DNA of 48,648 bases from Chloroflexota bacterium (GCA_023475235.1 JAMCWG010000125.1:1-48648); one strand, 5' to 3'; shown: positions 27,456 through 36,023, counted from the first letter of the stretch. The notes: generated by a model from the sequence alone, not told the origin. Translations and numbers: made by a program.

Positions 27456-28604
27456 CTACCAGTTGTCCTGGTATTCGGCCAGCCGTTTCTCGTTAACCGA
27501 CATTCCCAGGCCCGGCCCCGTGGGGACCTTTATATAGCCATCGACGACCTGTATCGGCTCTTCGAGCAGCCAGTCCCACCAGTCCGGCCGGCCCCGGGCC
27601 GGGTGGAACTGGGTCAGCGTCTCCAGAATGATGAAGTTCCGGATGGCCGCGCAGAGCTGCACGCTGGCCGCCGTGTTGACCGGCCCCAGCGGGTTGTGCG
27701 GCGCCAGGGGCACCAGATAGGCCTCCGCCATCGCCGCGATCTTGCGCGTGGCCAGCAGCCCGCCGGTCAGGTCGAGGTCGGGCTGGAGGATTTCGGCCGC
27801 CTGCTTTTCCAGCAGCTCGCGGAAATCGTGGAGCGAGTACAGCTTCTCCCCGGTCGCGATGGGGATCTTCACCGCCTGCGCCACCTTCACCATCGCGTCG
27901 ACGTTCGGCGGCGGCACGGGCTCCTCGTAGAAGAACGGGTTGTACTCCTCCAGCGCCCGGCCCATCCGGATGGCCGAGTTTACATTGAAGGCGCCGTGCG
28001 CCTCGACGCATATATCGATGCCGGGGCCGACCGCCTCGCGCACCGCCCTCACCTGATTGATGGCGTCCTTGGCGCGTGCCGTGTCGATGACCGGGTTGTC
28101 CATCGGGTTGGTGGCATGGCCGAAGGGGTCCCACTTGATGGCCGTATAGCCCCAGTCCACCATCTTCAGGGCATTGACGACCCTGTCCTCGATGTCTTCG
28201 CCCCACAGGTGGCCGTACACCCGGATCCTGTCCCGGCAGGCGCCGCCCCATAGATTGTAGCAGGGGGTATTCAACGCCCAGCCGACGATGTCCCACATCG
28301 CCATCTCCAGGCCGCTCACCGCACAGAGGTACTCGCCGCCTGCCGAGAAGCGGGACCGGTCGAAGAGGTTCTGCCAGTGATACTCTATCCGGAATGGGTC
28401 CTGGCCGAGGAGGTAGTCGGCGAAGGTCTGCACCGCGGCCTGGACGATGGCATGCTCGCCCGGCTGGAAGCCCCCACCCCGGTTTATCTCTGCCCATCCA
28501 GAGATTCCTTCGTCGGTCTCGATCTTTACCAGCTTGCAGGCGGCGTTCGGCCTGCCCATCTCCGGCGCAGGCAACGTGTAGGTCTTGATGGCTGAGATAC
28601 GCAC
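27456..28604 (-). CDS. Mandelate racemase/muconate lactonizing (enolase superfamily) enzyme, sugar-acid dehydratase-like
   Basis: GYTAIKWDPFG, DICVEAHGAFNVNSAIRMGRALEEYNPFFYEEPVPPPN, PHNPLGPVNTAASVQL. Confidence 0.9.
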   Translation of the reverse strand: MRISAIKTYTLPAPEMGRPNAACKLVKIETDEGISGWAEINRGGGFQPGEHAIVQAAVQTFADYLLGQDPFRIEYHWQNLFDRSRFSAGGEYLCAVSGLEMAMWDIVGWALNTPCYNLWGGACRDRIRVYGHLWGEDIEDRVVNALKMVDWGYTAIKWDPFGHATNPMDNPVIDTARAKDAINQVRAVREAVGPGIDICVEAHGAFNVNSAIRMGRALEEYNPFFYEEPVPPPNVDAMVKVAQAVKIPIATGEKLYSLHDFRELLEKQAAEILQPDLDLTGGLLATRKIAAMAEAYLVPLAPHNPLGPVNTAASVQLCAAIRNFIILETLTQFHPARGRPDWWDWLLEEPIQVVDGYIKVPTGPGLGMSVNEKRLAEYQDNW

Positions 28605-28857
28605 TTTCCACCTCTACTGTTTGTGTATAGCTCACATCCGGCGGCTGACAGGTATAACTAAGTGGTCGCCTTCAAGGGACAAGGCAACGGGCGCAGAAAG
28701 GAAAGCTAACTCAAGGGCATACAAGCCTCGCTTCCAGCCAGCGAAGCGTGCCTATATTCAGAGCGTACATCAAATGGCAGGGGATGTCTAGAACTGGAGG
28801 CATTCCCTAGGGTCTTCTCATTCTCGCGGTGCCCTTCCCGCGATTGGTGGCTCGTGC

Positions 28858-29102
28858 ACCCTCACCCGCCCTCGCTTCGCTCGGGCGACCTCTCCCAGAG
28901 GGAGAGGTGAGGATAATACGGGCCCAAGGCCCCCTCTCCTCGCCCAGGCGAGTCGTGCCCGAAGGGTATCTCGCCAAAGGCCCGCCAAAGGCGGGTCCGC
29001 CTTTGGCAGACGAGTCGCCTTCGGAGACCTGCGGTGCGGCGTTGCGCCGCTCCGCTACGGACCTGTGGCGACCTCTGGGAGAGGGTTGGGGTGAGGGCGT
29101 GC
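28858..29102. repeat. Composite palindromic repeat cluster
   Basis: CCCTCACCCGCCCTCGCTTCGCTCGGGCGACCTCTCCCAGAGGGAGAGG ... GACCTCTGGGAGAGGGTTGGGGTGAGGG with nested hairpins. Confidence 0.75.
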
Positions 29103-29154
29103 CTGTCCTCAAGGCGATCCTGGACCGAGAATGGAAAGACCCTAGCGTTCCCGG

Positions 29155-29297
29155 CAGGGTCTTTCGGTTGTCATCCTGAGCGCCAGCGAAGGGTCTCCGT
29201 TGTCATTTCCCAGGCCGTCTCTCCCGACCACATACAGGGGACTGAGATGCTTCGCTGCGCTCAGCATGACAATTCGGCTCATAACCGAAAGATCCTG
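29155..29297. mobile_element. MITE-like repeat, TIR CAGGGTCTTTCGGTT, TGTCATCCTGAGCG cargo
   Basis: CAGGGTCTTTCGGTT (29155-29169) / AACCGAAAGATCCTG (29283-29297), 14/15; inside TTGTCATCCTGAGCG ... GCTCAGCATGACAA. Confidence 0.7.
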
Positions 29298-29352
29298 GGT
29301 GTTCCCGTGGCGACCCTGTCGCGTGGCCACCCTGCCAACAACGGGTGTTGAT

Positions 29353-29382
29353 GTAGGGGCCGACCCGCGTGTGCGGCCCTAC
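29353..29382. repeat. Palindromic repeat GTAGGGGCCGACCCGCGTGTGCGGCCCTAC
   Basis: Related to modules in 41846-42003 and 43792-43916. Confidence 0.65.
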
Positions 29383-29491
29383 AGTGACGGGAGAACACGT
29401 AGAGCAGTCCCGCGATACTCGATGGAACCTCCTGTGGCCGCCGGCTTGACCGGCCGGCCCCCCAAGCGGTATTCTGTCCTCTGGGGAAGAT

Positions 29492-31240
29492 ATGCCGATT
29501 CGGGTGCTGCCGCCGCAGGAGGCGGGAAAAATCGCCGCCGGGGAGGTCGTCGAACGGCCGGCCTCGGTGGTAAAGGAGCTGGTGGAGAATGCCCTGGACG
29601 CGGGAGCCACCAGTATAAGCGTCGAGGTGCGAGAAGGGGGCCTCTCCCTCATCCGGGTGGTGGATGACGGAGCGGGCATCCCTCCCTCCGAGCTACCGCT
29701 GGCCTTCCAGCGCCACGCCACCAGCAAGATCGGCTCGCTGGACGATCTGCAGCGCCTGAGCACCCTCGGCTTCCGCGGCGAGGCCTTGCCCAGCATTGCG
29801 GCCGTGGCCGAAGTGACCCTGGTGAGCCGCACCGCTGGCGACTCTTCGGGCGCCTATGTGGTGCTGCGACGCGGCCAGATAGTGGAGGAGGGGACGCGCG
29901 GCGCCCCGCCGGGGACGGCCGTCGCCGTACGGCGCCTCTTTGCCGAAGTGCCGGCCCGCCTCAAGTTTCTGAAGTCGCCCCGCACGGAATTGGCCCACAT
30001 CCACAACATGCTCGGCCAGCTCGCCATGTCGCGCCCCGGCGTGCGCTTCCGGCTGCTGGTGGATGGCCGCCGGGGCTTCGAGTCGCCCGGCAGCGGCAGG
30101 CTCATCGACGTCCTGGTGGCATGGCACGGGGGGCAGACGGCGGCGCGCCTGCTCGAGGTCGGCGGCGAGACGGGCGGGCTATGGGGCTACGTCAGCCCGC
30201 CCGAGCTGGCCCGCGCGACCCGTGCCGATATCTCGCTTTTCGTGAACGGCCGCTGGGTGCAGGCCCGCAGCCTGGCCTACGCCATCGAGGAAGCGTACCA
30301 GGGGCTGCTGCCGCCCGGCCGCCATCCGCTGGCCGCCCTGCACCTGCGCGTGCCGCCTGCTGACCTGGACGTCAACATACACCCGGCCAAGGCCGAGGTC
30401 CGCTTCCGCCGGGAGCGCGATATCTTCGCCCTGGTACAGAAAGGGGTGCGGGAGACCCTCACCGGCCACCTGACAGTCCCCTCGGTCGTGAGCGGGGCGG
30501 CGATGCCTCACCTGCCGACGGATGGTGGCGATGCCTCCAGGGGGTTCGCTGCACCCGCCGCGCCGGGGCTGTTCCCGGCTGCGGCAATGCCCGCGCCAGG
30601 CCCGGCGGCAGTCGCACAGACCGCCCCGGCCACCGGCGCGCGCCTGCCTGTGATGCGCGTTCTAGGGCAAATGGACGCTACCTTCATCGTGGCCGAGGGG
30701 CCGGATGGCATCTACCTAGTGGACCAGCACCGTGCGCACGAGCGGGTGCTCTACGAGCGGATGGCGGGCGGCGCGCGCCGCGTCGACGGGGACGGCGAGG
30801 GGCACGAGGGCGGGCTGGAGACGCAGCTTCTCCTGGAGCCGCTGGTGCTGGCGCTATCGCCGCGCCAGACGGCGTTCTTGCCGGCTGCTATGGCCACGCT
30901 GGCGGCGCTGGGCTTCGACCTGGAGCCCTTCGGCGAGGGCACTTACCTGTTGCGCGCTGCACCGGCCCTGCTGCCGCAGGACCAGTTGGTGGCCGCCGTC
31001 AGCACGCTGGTGGACGAGCTGCTGGAGTCGGAAGTGGCGGGGGACCTGCGTGAGCGGGCGCGGCGCGGGCTGGCCTGTCGCGGGGCGATCAAGGCTGGGC
31101 AGGCGCTATCCCCGGCCGAGATGCGCGAGCTGCTGGTGCAACTGGAGAGCACCGCCAGCCCGCTCCTCTGCCCCCACGGCGATCCCATCATCGTGCACCT
31201 GAGCAAGGCCCAGTTGGAGCGCCAGTTTGGACGAGGATGA
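29492..31240 (+). CDS. mutL: DNA mismatch repair protein MutL
   Basis: IRVLPPQEAGKIAAGEVVERPASVVKELVENALDAGATSISVEV; GFRGEALPSIAAVAEV; C-terminal CPHGDPIIVHLSKAQLERQFGRG. Confidence 0.97.
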   Translation: MPIRVLPPQEAGKIAAGEVVERPASVVKELVENALDAGATSISVEVREGGLSLIRVVDDGAGIPPSELPLAFQRHATSKIGSLDDLQRLSTLGFRGEALPSIAAVAEVTLVSRTAGDSSGAYVVLRRGQIVEEGTRGAPPGTAVAVRRLFAEVPARLKFLKSPRTELAHIHNMLGQLAMSRPGVRFRLLVDGRRGFESPGSGRLIDVLVAWHGGQTAARLLEVGGETGGLWGYVSPPELARATRADISLFVNGRWVQARSLAYAIEEAYQGLLPPGRHPLAALHLRVPPADLDVNIHPAKAEVRFRRERDIFALVQKGVRETLTGHLTVPSVVSGAAMPHLPTDGGDASRGFAAPAAPGLFPAAAMPAPGPAAVAQTAPATGARLPVMRVLGQMDATFIVAEGPDGIYLVDQHRAHERVLYERMAGGARRVDGDGEGHEGGLETQLLLEPLVLALSPRQTAFLPAAMATLAALGFDLEPFGEGTYLLRAAPALLPQDQLVAAVSTLVDELLESEVAGDLRERARRGLACRGAIKAGQALSPAEMRELLVQLESTASPLLCPHGDPIIVHLSKAQLERQFGRG

Positions 31241-31251
31241 GGGTAGGCGCT

Positions 31252-31340
31252 CCCTCACCCTAACCCTCTCCCAGAGGGAGAGGGAACCCACCGGTACGTT
31301 CCCTTCTCCCTTTCAGGGAGAAGGGACAGGGGTGAGGGTG
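31252..31340 (+). repeat. Palindromic repeat abutting the protease gene
   Basis: CCCTCACCCTAACCCTCTCCCAGAGGGAGAGGGAACCCACCGGTACGTTCCCTTCTCCCTTTCAGGGAGAAGGGACAGGGGTGAGGGTG; inverted near-copy at 44868-44935. Confidence 0.82.
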
Positions 31341-31862
31341 AAAAAGGCACACGCCACAGAGAGCTCTAAAGAGAAGGCACGCGGTTGGCGCACCATCGTA
31401 TTAGGGATGGGCAATCCTATCCTCACCGACGACTGCGTCGGCCTGCGGGTGGCGCAGGAGGTGGCCGCCTGGCTGGCCAGCCCCACGGGAGCGCCCTATG
31501 CCGGGACGGTGACGGTGGAGGAGTCGAGCCTGGCAGGGCTCAGCCTCCTCGACCTGCTGGCCGGCTACGATCGCGCCATCATCGTCGACTCGATCCAGAC
31601 CCGCGGCGGCAAGGTGGGAGCACTGTACCGGCTATCAGCCGACGATTTCGCCTCCACCGTGCGCCTGGCCTCGCCCCACGACGTCAATTTCTTCACGGCC
31701 CTGGAGCTGGGCAGACGGGTCGGCATTGCGATGCCCGCCGATGTGGTGGTCCTGGCCATCGAGGTGCAGGATACCTCCACCTTCGGCGAGGCGTGCACGC
31801 CGCCGGTGGAGGCAGCCATTCCGCGCGCCGTGGAGGCCGTGCTGGCCGAGATAAGGCGCTAG
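31338..31862 (+). CDS. Hydrogenase maturation protease (HycI/HupD family)
   Basis: TIVLGMGNPILTDDCVGLRVAQEV; conserved N-terminal GxGNxxxxDDxxG. Residues upstream of 31338 are translated repeat. Confidence 0.85.
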   Translation: MKKAHATESSKEKARGWRTIVLGMGNPILTDDCVGLRVAQEVAAWLASPTGAPYAGTVTVEESSLAGLSLLDLLAGYDRAIIVDSIQTRGGKVGALYRLSADDFASTVRLASPHDVNFFTALELGRRVGIAMPADVVVLAIEVQDTSTFGEACTPPVEAAIPRAVEAVLAEIRR

Positions 31863-31889
31863 TCGCGTTATGTCATATGTGCCCAGGCA

Positions 31890-31898
31890 TGCTATAAT
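31890..31898 (+). promoter_or_regulatory. Extended -10 promoter element
   Basis: TGCTATAAT, a perfect TATAAT (31893-31898) with TG-N extension. Confidence 0.55.
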
Positions 31899-31931
31899 TT
31901 GTTAAAGGTACAGGAGGATCATGAGAGCGGG

Positions 31932-32303
31932 TTGATTGTAGACGAGAAGATAGTCGATCAACGAACGGGCCAGGCGGATCCTAATTTCGCCAATGACTCC
32001 GAGCGAGAGTTTGCCCGTATACTGGACTTTTATCAGATTCACTGGCAATACGAGCCCCATACCTTCCCCATCGCCTGGGACGAGACCGGGAGGCCCGTGG
32101 AAAGCTTCACCCCCGACTTTTACCTCCCCGATCTGGACCTATACATCGAGCTGACGACGATGAAGCAGAGCCTGGTCACCAAGAAGAACCGCAAGCTGCG
32201 GCTGCTCCGCAAGTACTACCCCAACATCAAGATCAAGCTGCTGTACGGCCGCGACTACCGGAACCTCATGATCAAGTACGGCATGGCCCACAGCCTTTCC
32301 TGA
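31932..32303 (+). CDS. Conserved small protein with PD-(D/E)XK nuclease-like core
   Basis: FAxxSEREFARILDFYQIHWQYEPHTFPIAWDETGRPVESFTPDFYLPDLDLYIELTTMKQSLVTKKNRKLRLLRKYYP. The ORF track begins at 31899, which lies just after the -10. Confidence 0.7.
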   Translation: MIVDEKIVDQRTGQADPNFANDSEREFARILDFYQIHWQYEPHTFPIAWDETGRPVESFTPDFYLPDLDLYIELTTMKQSLVTKKNRKLRLLRKYYPNIKIKLLYGRDYRNLMIKYGMAHSLS

Positions 32304-32400
32304 TCCACATATTGACGCCTCCTGCCATTGACGGTTAAACTGACCCTCGTGTTTTGCAGCGGCAAAATCGCAGCAACGCGATGCAGACAGGAGGTATCGT

Positions 32401-32787
32401 ATGCCCAAGAAGCAAGTTGTCGCTCCGGCAGGAATGGCGGCGTCAAGCGCTCCCCTCTCTCCCGCCATACGTTTCGGTAATCTGATCTTCATCTCCGGCC
32501 AGGTCGGCCGCAACCCGGCCACCGGCAAGATGGAGGGCACCATCCAGGAACAGGCCCGGCACACTATGGACAGCGTCAAGGCCATTGTGGAGGCCGCCGG
32601 ATGCGCCATGGATGATATCCTGAAGACTACCTGCTATCTCAGCGATATCAATAATCGCGAGCCTTTCAATGCCGTGTACGCCACCTACTTCGGCGCTGAG
32701 CGACCGGCCCGCTCGTGCTTTGCGGTGGGAGCGCTGGGCCCAGGCTGCCTGGTGGAGGTCGAGGCCATCGTAGGAGTCCCCGATTAG
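32401..32787 (+). CDS. RidA family (YjgF/YER057c/UK114) protein
   Basis: SPAIRFGNLIFISGQVGRNPATGKMEGTIQEQARHTMDSVKAIVEAAGCAMDDILKTTCYL; ARSCFAVGALGPGCLVEVEAIV. Confidence 0.95.
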   Translation: MPKKQVVAPAGMAASSAPLSPAIRFGNLIFISGQVGRNPATGKMEGTIQEQARHTMDSVKAIVEAAGCAMDDILKTTCYLSDINNREPFNAVYATYFGAERPARSCFAVGALGPGCLVEVEAIVGVPD

Positions 32788-32936
32788 GTCGCGGGCGATA
32801 GCGACGGCTGCCGGCAAGGGCGAACGCAGGGTCGGCCCCTGCCAGCCAACCCCGAGCGAAGGAGCGTCAGCAGAATGAGCCCGTGCTACGCGCGCCCGTC
32901 TCGCCCGACGCGCCGGCGACGGGCCGGAGCGCCCGC

Positions 32937-34094
32937 TTGAAGGACTTGCGGACCCTTAAGTTAGTGACCTACCTGGCGGGCGCGCTCATCATCGCCCTGC
33001 TCATCGCCCGCTTGCCGCTGCGCTCCGTCCTGCCGGGCGCCGACAGCCTGCCCGGGTTGGGTGGCAGTTCGGCCAAGAACGGCATCGGCACGCCCGGTGC
33101 GAAGGCGGCTGGCAAGGCCGCGCCCACTGCGGACCCCAAGGCGGGTGCGGCCATCAAGGAAGGCAAGGTGGTCTGGTGGTTCACCTTCAATGAGGCGGCG
33201 GGCCAGCAGGTGCTGGCTGCTTTCCACTCCCGCTATCCACAGGTCTCGGTGTCCGAGCACCTCGGCCTCCCTCCATCGCAGCTCTATCCTCGCCTGGTCG
33301 CCGACCTGCGGGCCGGCACGGCCGATGTCGACGTGGTGACCCTCACCGATGTCGACCTGGCCTACGACTTACAGCAGCGCAACGCCTGGGCCAGCTACCT
33401 TTCGCCCCAGGCGCAAAGCATCGCCGAGGGGTTCAAGAGCCAGCCCGCCGGCTACTGGACGGTGACCGACTATGACCCCATTGGTGTGGTCTGGAACAGC
33501 AGGGCTATCACGGCGACCGCGTCCATTACCAGCTACTGGGACCTGGTGCAGCCGGACTGGAAAGGCAGGCTGGGGATTGCCGAGAGCCAGGGCGAGAGCC
33601 AGCTCGCGCCCTGGCAGGGACTGAGCGCCACGCTGGGGCCCGGCTACTGGGACCAGATAGGGAAAAACCGGCCGCGGGTCTTCTCTTCGCCGGATGCGCT
33701 GCTGGCGCAGGTCAGCGCGGGCGCGCTTCCTGTCGCCGTGAACGCGCCGTGGAGCACGACCCGCCATTATCTGCACTCGGGCGGCGACCTGCGACTCCTG
33801 CTGCCCGCCGAGGGGGTGCCGGCCCGCTTCAGCGCCAGCGGCTTGCTGGCTACGGCGCCGCGGCCCAACGCCGGCAAGCTGTTCCTCGATTTCCTCCTGT
33901 CGCCAGAGGGGCAGCGTCTGCTGGGTCCGGGTCTGCGCGGCACTTATCCTATGCGCCCTGATGCCCCCAGCCCGGCGGGCCTGCCCCCTTCCAGCAGCTT
34001 CACCCTGATGCGCCCCCAGTCCTGGGAAGAGTACGCCAAGTCCAGCCTGAGCTTCCCCGGCCAGTGGGAGCGTGATATCGGCAAATGGCGATGA
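32937..34094 (+). CDS. Extracellular solute-binding protein (ABC type, Fe3+/polyamine-like)
   Basis: N-terminal TM, KVVWWFTFNEAAGQQVLAAFHSRYPQVSVSEHLG, WTVTDYDPIGVVWNS, GKLFLDFLLSPEGQRLL. TTG 32937 has GGAG 7 nt upstream. Confidence 0.82.
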   Translation: MKDLRTLKLVTYLAGALIIALLIARLPLRSVLPGADSLPGLGGSSAKNGIGTPGAKAAGKAAPTADPKAGAAIKEGKVVWWFTFNEAAGQQVLAAFHSRYPQVSVSEHLGLPPSQLYPRLVADLRAGTADVDVVTLTDVDLAYDLQQRNAWASYLSPQAQSIAEGFKSQPAGYWTVTDYDPIGVVWNSRAITATASITSYWDLVQPDWKGRLGIAESQGESQLAPWQGLSATLGPGYWDQIGKNRPRVFSSPDALLAQVSAGALPVAVNAPWSTTRHYLHSGGDLRLLLPAEGVPARFSASGLLATAPRPNAGKLFLDFLLSPEGQRLLGPGLRGTYPMRPDAPSPAGLPPSSSFTLMRPQSWEEYAKSSLSFPGQWERDIGKWR

Positions 34095-34124
34095 TTGCCG
34101 CTACCATGTTTTCGCTCCTGTGCT

Positions 34125-35306
34125 TCACTCATCGGATTCGATGGGCGCGATGGTCCCGGCCGACACGCGAAGGCGCAGCGCCGAGGCCAGAAACTCCGCC
34201 TCGAACGCGCCCGGGTCGGTGGCGCTGATGATGGCCTGAGGGCTCCGGGCGACGGCCTCCCGGACCTGGTGCCGGCGAGGAGCGTCCAGCTCTGACATGA
34301 CGTCGTCCAGCAGGAGTATCGGCGGCTCGCCCGACCACTCCTGTACCAGCTCGGTCTCGGCCAGCCGAAGGGACAGGACGGCGGTGCGCTGCTGGCCGCG
34401 AGAGCCGAAGGCCGCCAGATCGCGGTCGTTCACCACAAAGGCGAAGTCGTCCCGGTGCGGGCCGAGCAGCGACATACCGCTGCGGACCTCACGCTCCCGG
34501 AGGGCCGACAGCTCGGCGCCGAATTGCTGCCGGATCGTCGCCGCATCCCTGTCGGCCAGGTCGGTCAGCCCGGCCAGGCTGGAGCGGTACTCGAATCGCA
34601 GCTCCTCCTGGCCGTCCGTGAGCCGGCGGTGGACGGGCCCGGCGCGCTCGCGCAGGACGGACAGCACCTCCAGGCGTCGCTGGAGCAGATAGGCGCCAGC
34701 CGCCGTCAGCTCCTCGTCCCAGAAGGTGAGCTGGCTGAGGCGGGCCGCTCCCTCTCGGATCTGGCGCAGCAGGTGGTTGCGCTGGGTCAGCACTCGATTG
34801 TAGTGCGACAGCGAGCGCAGGTAGCGCGCGTCCAGCAGCGACAGGGTCACGTCCAGGTACCGGCGACGGCCCTGGGGCGGTCCCAGCACCAGGTCGATAT
34901 CCTGGGGCGAAAACATCACCACCTGTACCTGGCCCACCAGGTCGATGGCCCGCTTGGGGGCGCCGTTGATGCGGATGCGCTTGCTCACGACGCGGCCCGC
35001 GCCGTTGCCGGACTGCGCCTGCTCCTCCTGCAGGACGACTTCCACCCGGATGGTATCGCGCTGCCTGACGAACTGGCCGGCGATGCGGGCGAATACGGGC
35101 TGCTCCTCCGTCGCCCGCCAGTCGATCAGCTCGCGATCGCTCTGGGCCCGCCACGAGCGGGTGGTGGCCAGATAGTAGATTGCCTCCAGGAGGTTGCTCT
35201 TGCCCTGGCCGTTGTCCCCGATGAGGATGATGGCCTTGGGTGGCAACGGCAGCTCCAGCCGGGCGTAGTTGCGGAAATTCCTGAGGCCGAGGTGTTGCAG
35301 GAAGAT
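34125..35306 (-). CDS. recF: DNA replication and repair protein RecF
   Basis: IILIGDNGQGKSNLLEAIYYLATTRSWR, LLGPHRDDFAF, ILLLDDVMSELDAPRR. In-frame IFLQHLGLRNFRNYARLELPLP extends upstream of Met 35246 to ATC at 35306-35304. Confidence 0.93.
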   Translation of the reverse strand: MFLQHLGLRNFRNYARLELPLPPKAIILIGDNGQGKSNLLEAIYYLATTRSWRAQSDRELIDWRATEEQPVFARIAGQFVRQRDTIRVEVVLQEEQAQSGNGAGRVVSKRIRINGAPKRAIDLVGQVQVVMFSPQDIDLVLGPPQGRRRYLDVTLSLLDARYLRSLSHYNRVLTQRNHLLRQIREGAARLSQLTFWDEELTAAGAYLLQRRLEVLSVLRERAGPVHRRLTDGQEELRFEYRSSLAGLTDLADRDAATIRQQFGAELSALREREVRSGMSLLGPHRDDFAFVVNDRDLAAFGSRGQQRTAVLSLRLAETELVQEWSGEPPILLLDDVMSELDAPRRHQVREAVARSPQAIISATDPGAFEAEFLASALRLRVSAGTIAPIESDE

Positions 35307-35440
35307 GGCTTGCTCTCCTTGGGTTGTCGTTCAAGGCTCATCGTGGTAGCATGTTTTGAGGTTGCGGTCTTGTGGGCCGGTGCCGGCGCAGGCCCCGTCC
35401 CGATCCGATACCCCAGCTAGAAAGCGAACTCAGTCAATCG

Positions 35441-35914
35441 ATGAACGTGATGCGTTATACCATTATCGACCGCTCCGGGGCGGTCAGCTTCGTGGCGGAC
35501 TGCGCGGCGCTCAATCGTATCGTCGCCGCCTGTGCCGCCAACCCTCCCGATCTGCCGCACTTCCTGTCCGAGGTGGCCTACCTCGAGCCCCAACTGGCAG
35601 AGTACGTCGAGAGCGGGCTGGCCGTCTTCGACGAGCACAATCTTCCCGAAAAGCACGATTCCATCCACCAGGCCATCGCCTATTGCCGTCCCCACGAGCT
35701 GCCCGTGTTCCGAGTCGTTGACGACGTCACCCGGCAGGCCAGTCTCCAGCCGGTGAAGGCCGGCGTGGTGATCTTCAACTTACTGGCCCATCGGATCGTC
35801 CAGATTCAGAACACCTACGCCGAGATCCGGCGCCAGGGCCGCTTCCTGGTGCGCGTTCCCGAGCGCCGCGTGCACCGCTACGAGCTGCCGGCCGATTGGG
35901 CGCTGGTCCCCTAG
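35441..35914 (+). CDS. Conserved hypothetical protein
   Basis: 158-aa ORF MNVMRYTIIDRSGAVSFVADCAALNRIVAACAANPPDLPHFL; coding-like, no family recognised. Confidence 0.7.
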   Translation: MNVMRYTIIDRSGAVSFVADCAALNRIVAACAANPPDLPHFLSEVAYLEPQLAEYVESGLAVFDEHNLPEKHDSIHQAIAYCRPHELPVFRVVDDVTRQASLQPVKAGVVIFNLLAHRIVQIQNTYAEIRRQGRFLVRVPERRVHRYELPADWALVP

Positions 35915-36014
35915 CGGGCGACTAAAGTCGCCACTACGTAGTAACGCTAGGGTAGCGGGCGACTACGGTAGCCACTACGTAGTAACGACTATAGTCGTTT
36001 TTAGTCGTTACTTG
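35912..36014. repeat. Tandem palindromic repeats in a convergent intergenic region
   Basis: Two copies of AGCGGGCGACTA..GT.GCCACTACGTAGTAACG plus AGTAACGACTA / TAGTCGTTACT 11-bp stem. Confidence 0.75.
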
Positions 36015-36023
36015 TGCGTCTGC

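Noticed and set aside
28829-29179. Small ORFs in the repeat cluster (e.g. MPFPRLVARAPSPALASLGRPLPEGEVR)
   Set aside because: Translations of palindromic repeats, not genes.
34455-35420. 321-aa plus-strand ORF
   Set aside because: Antisense shadow of recF.
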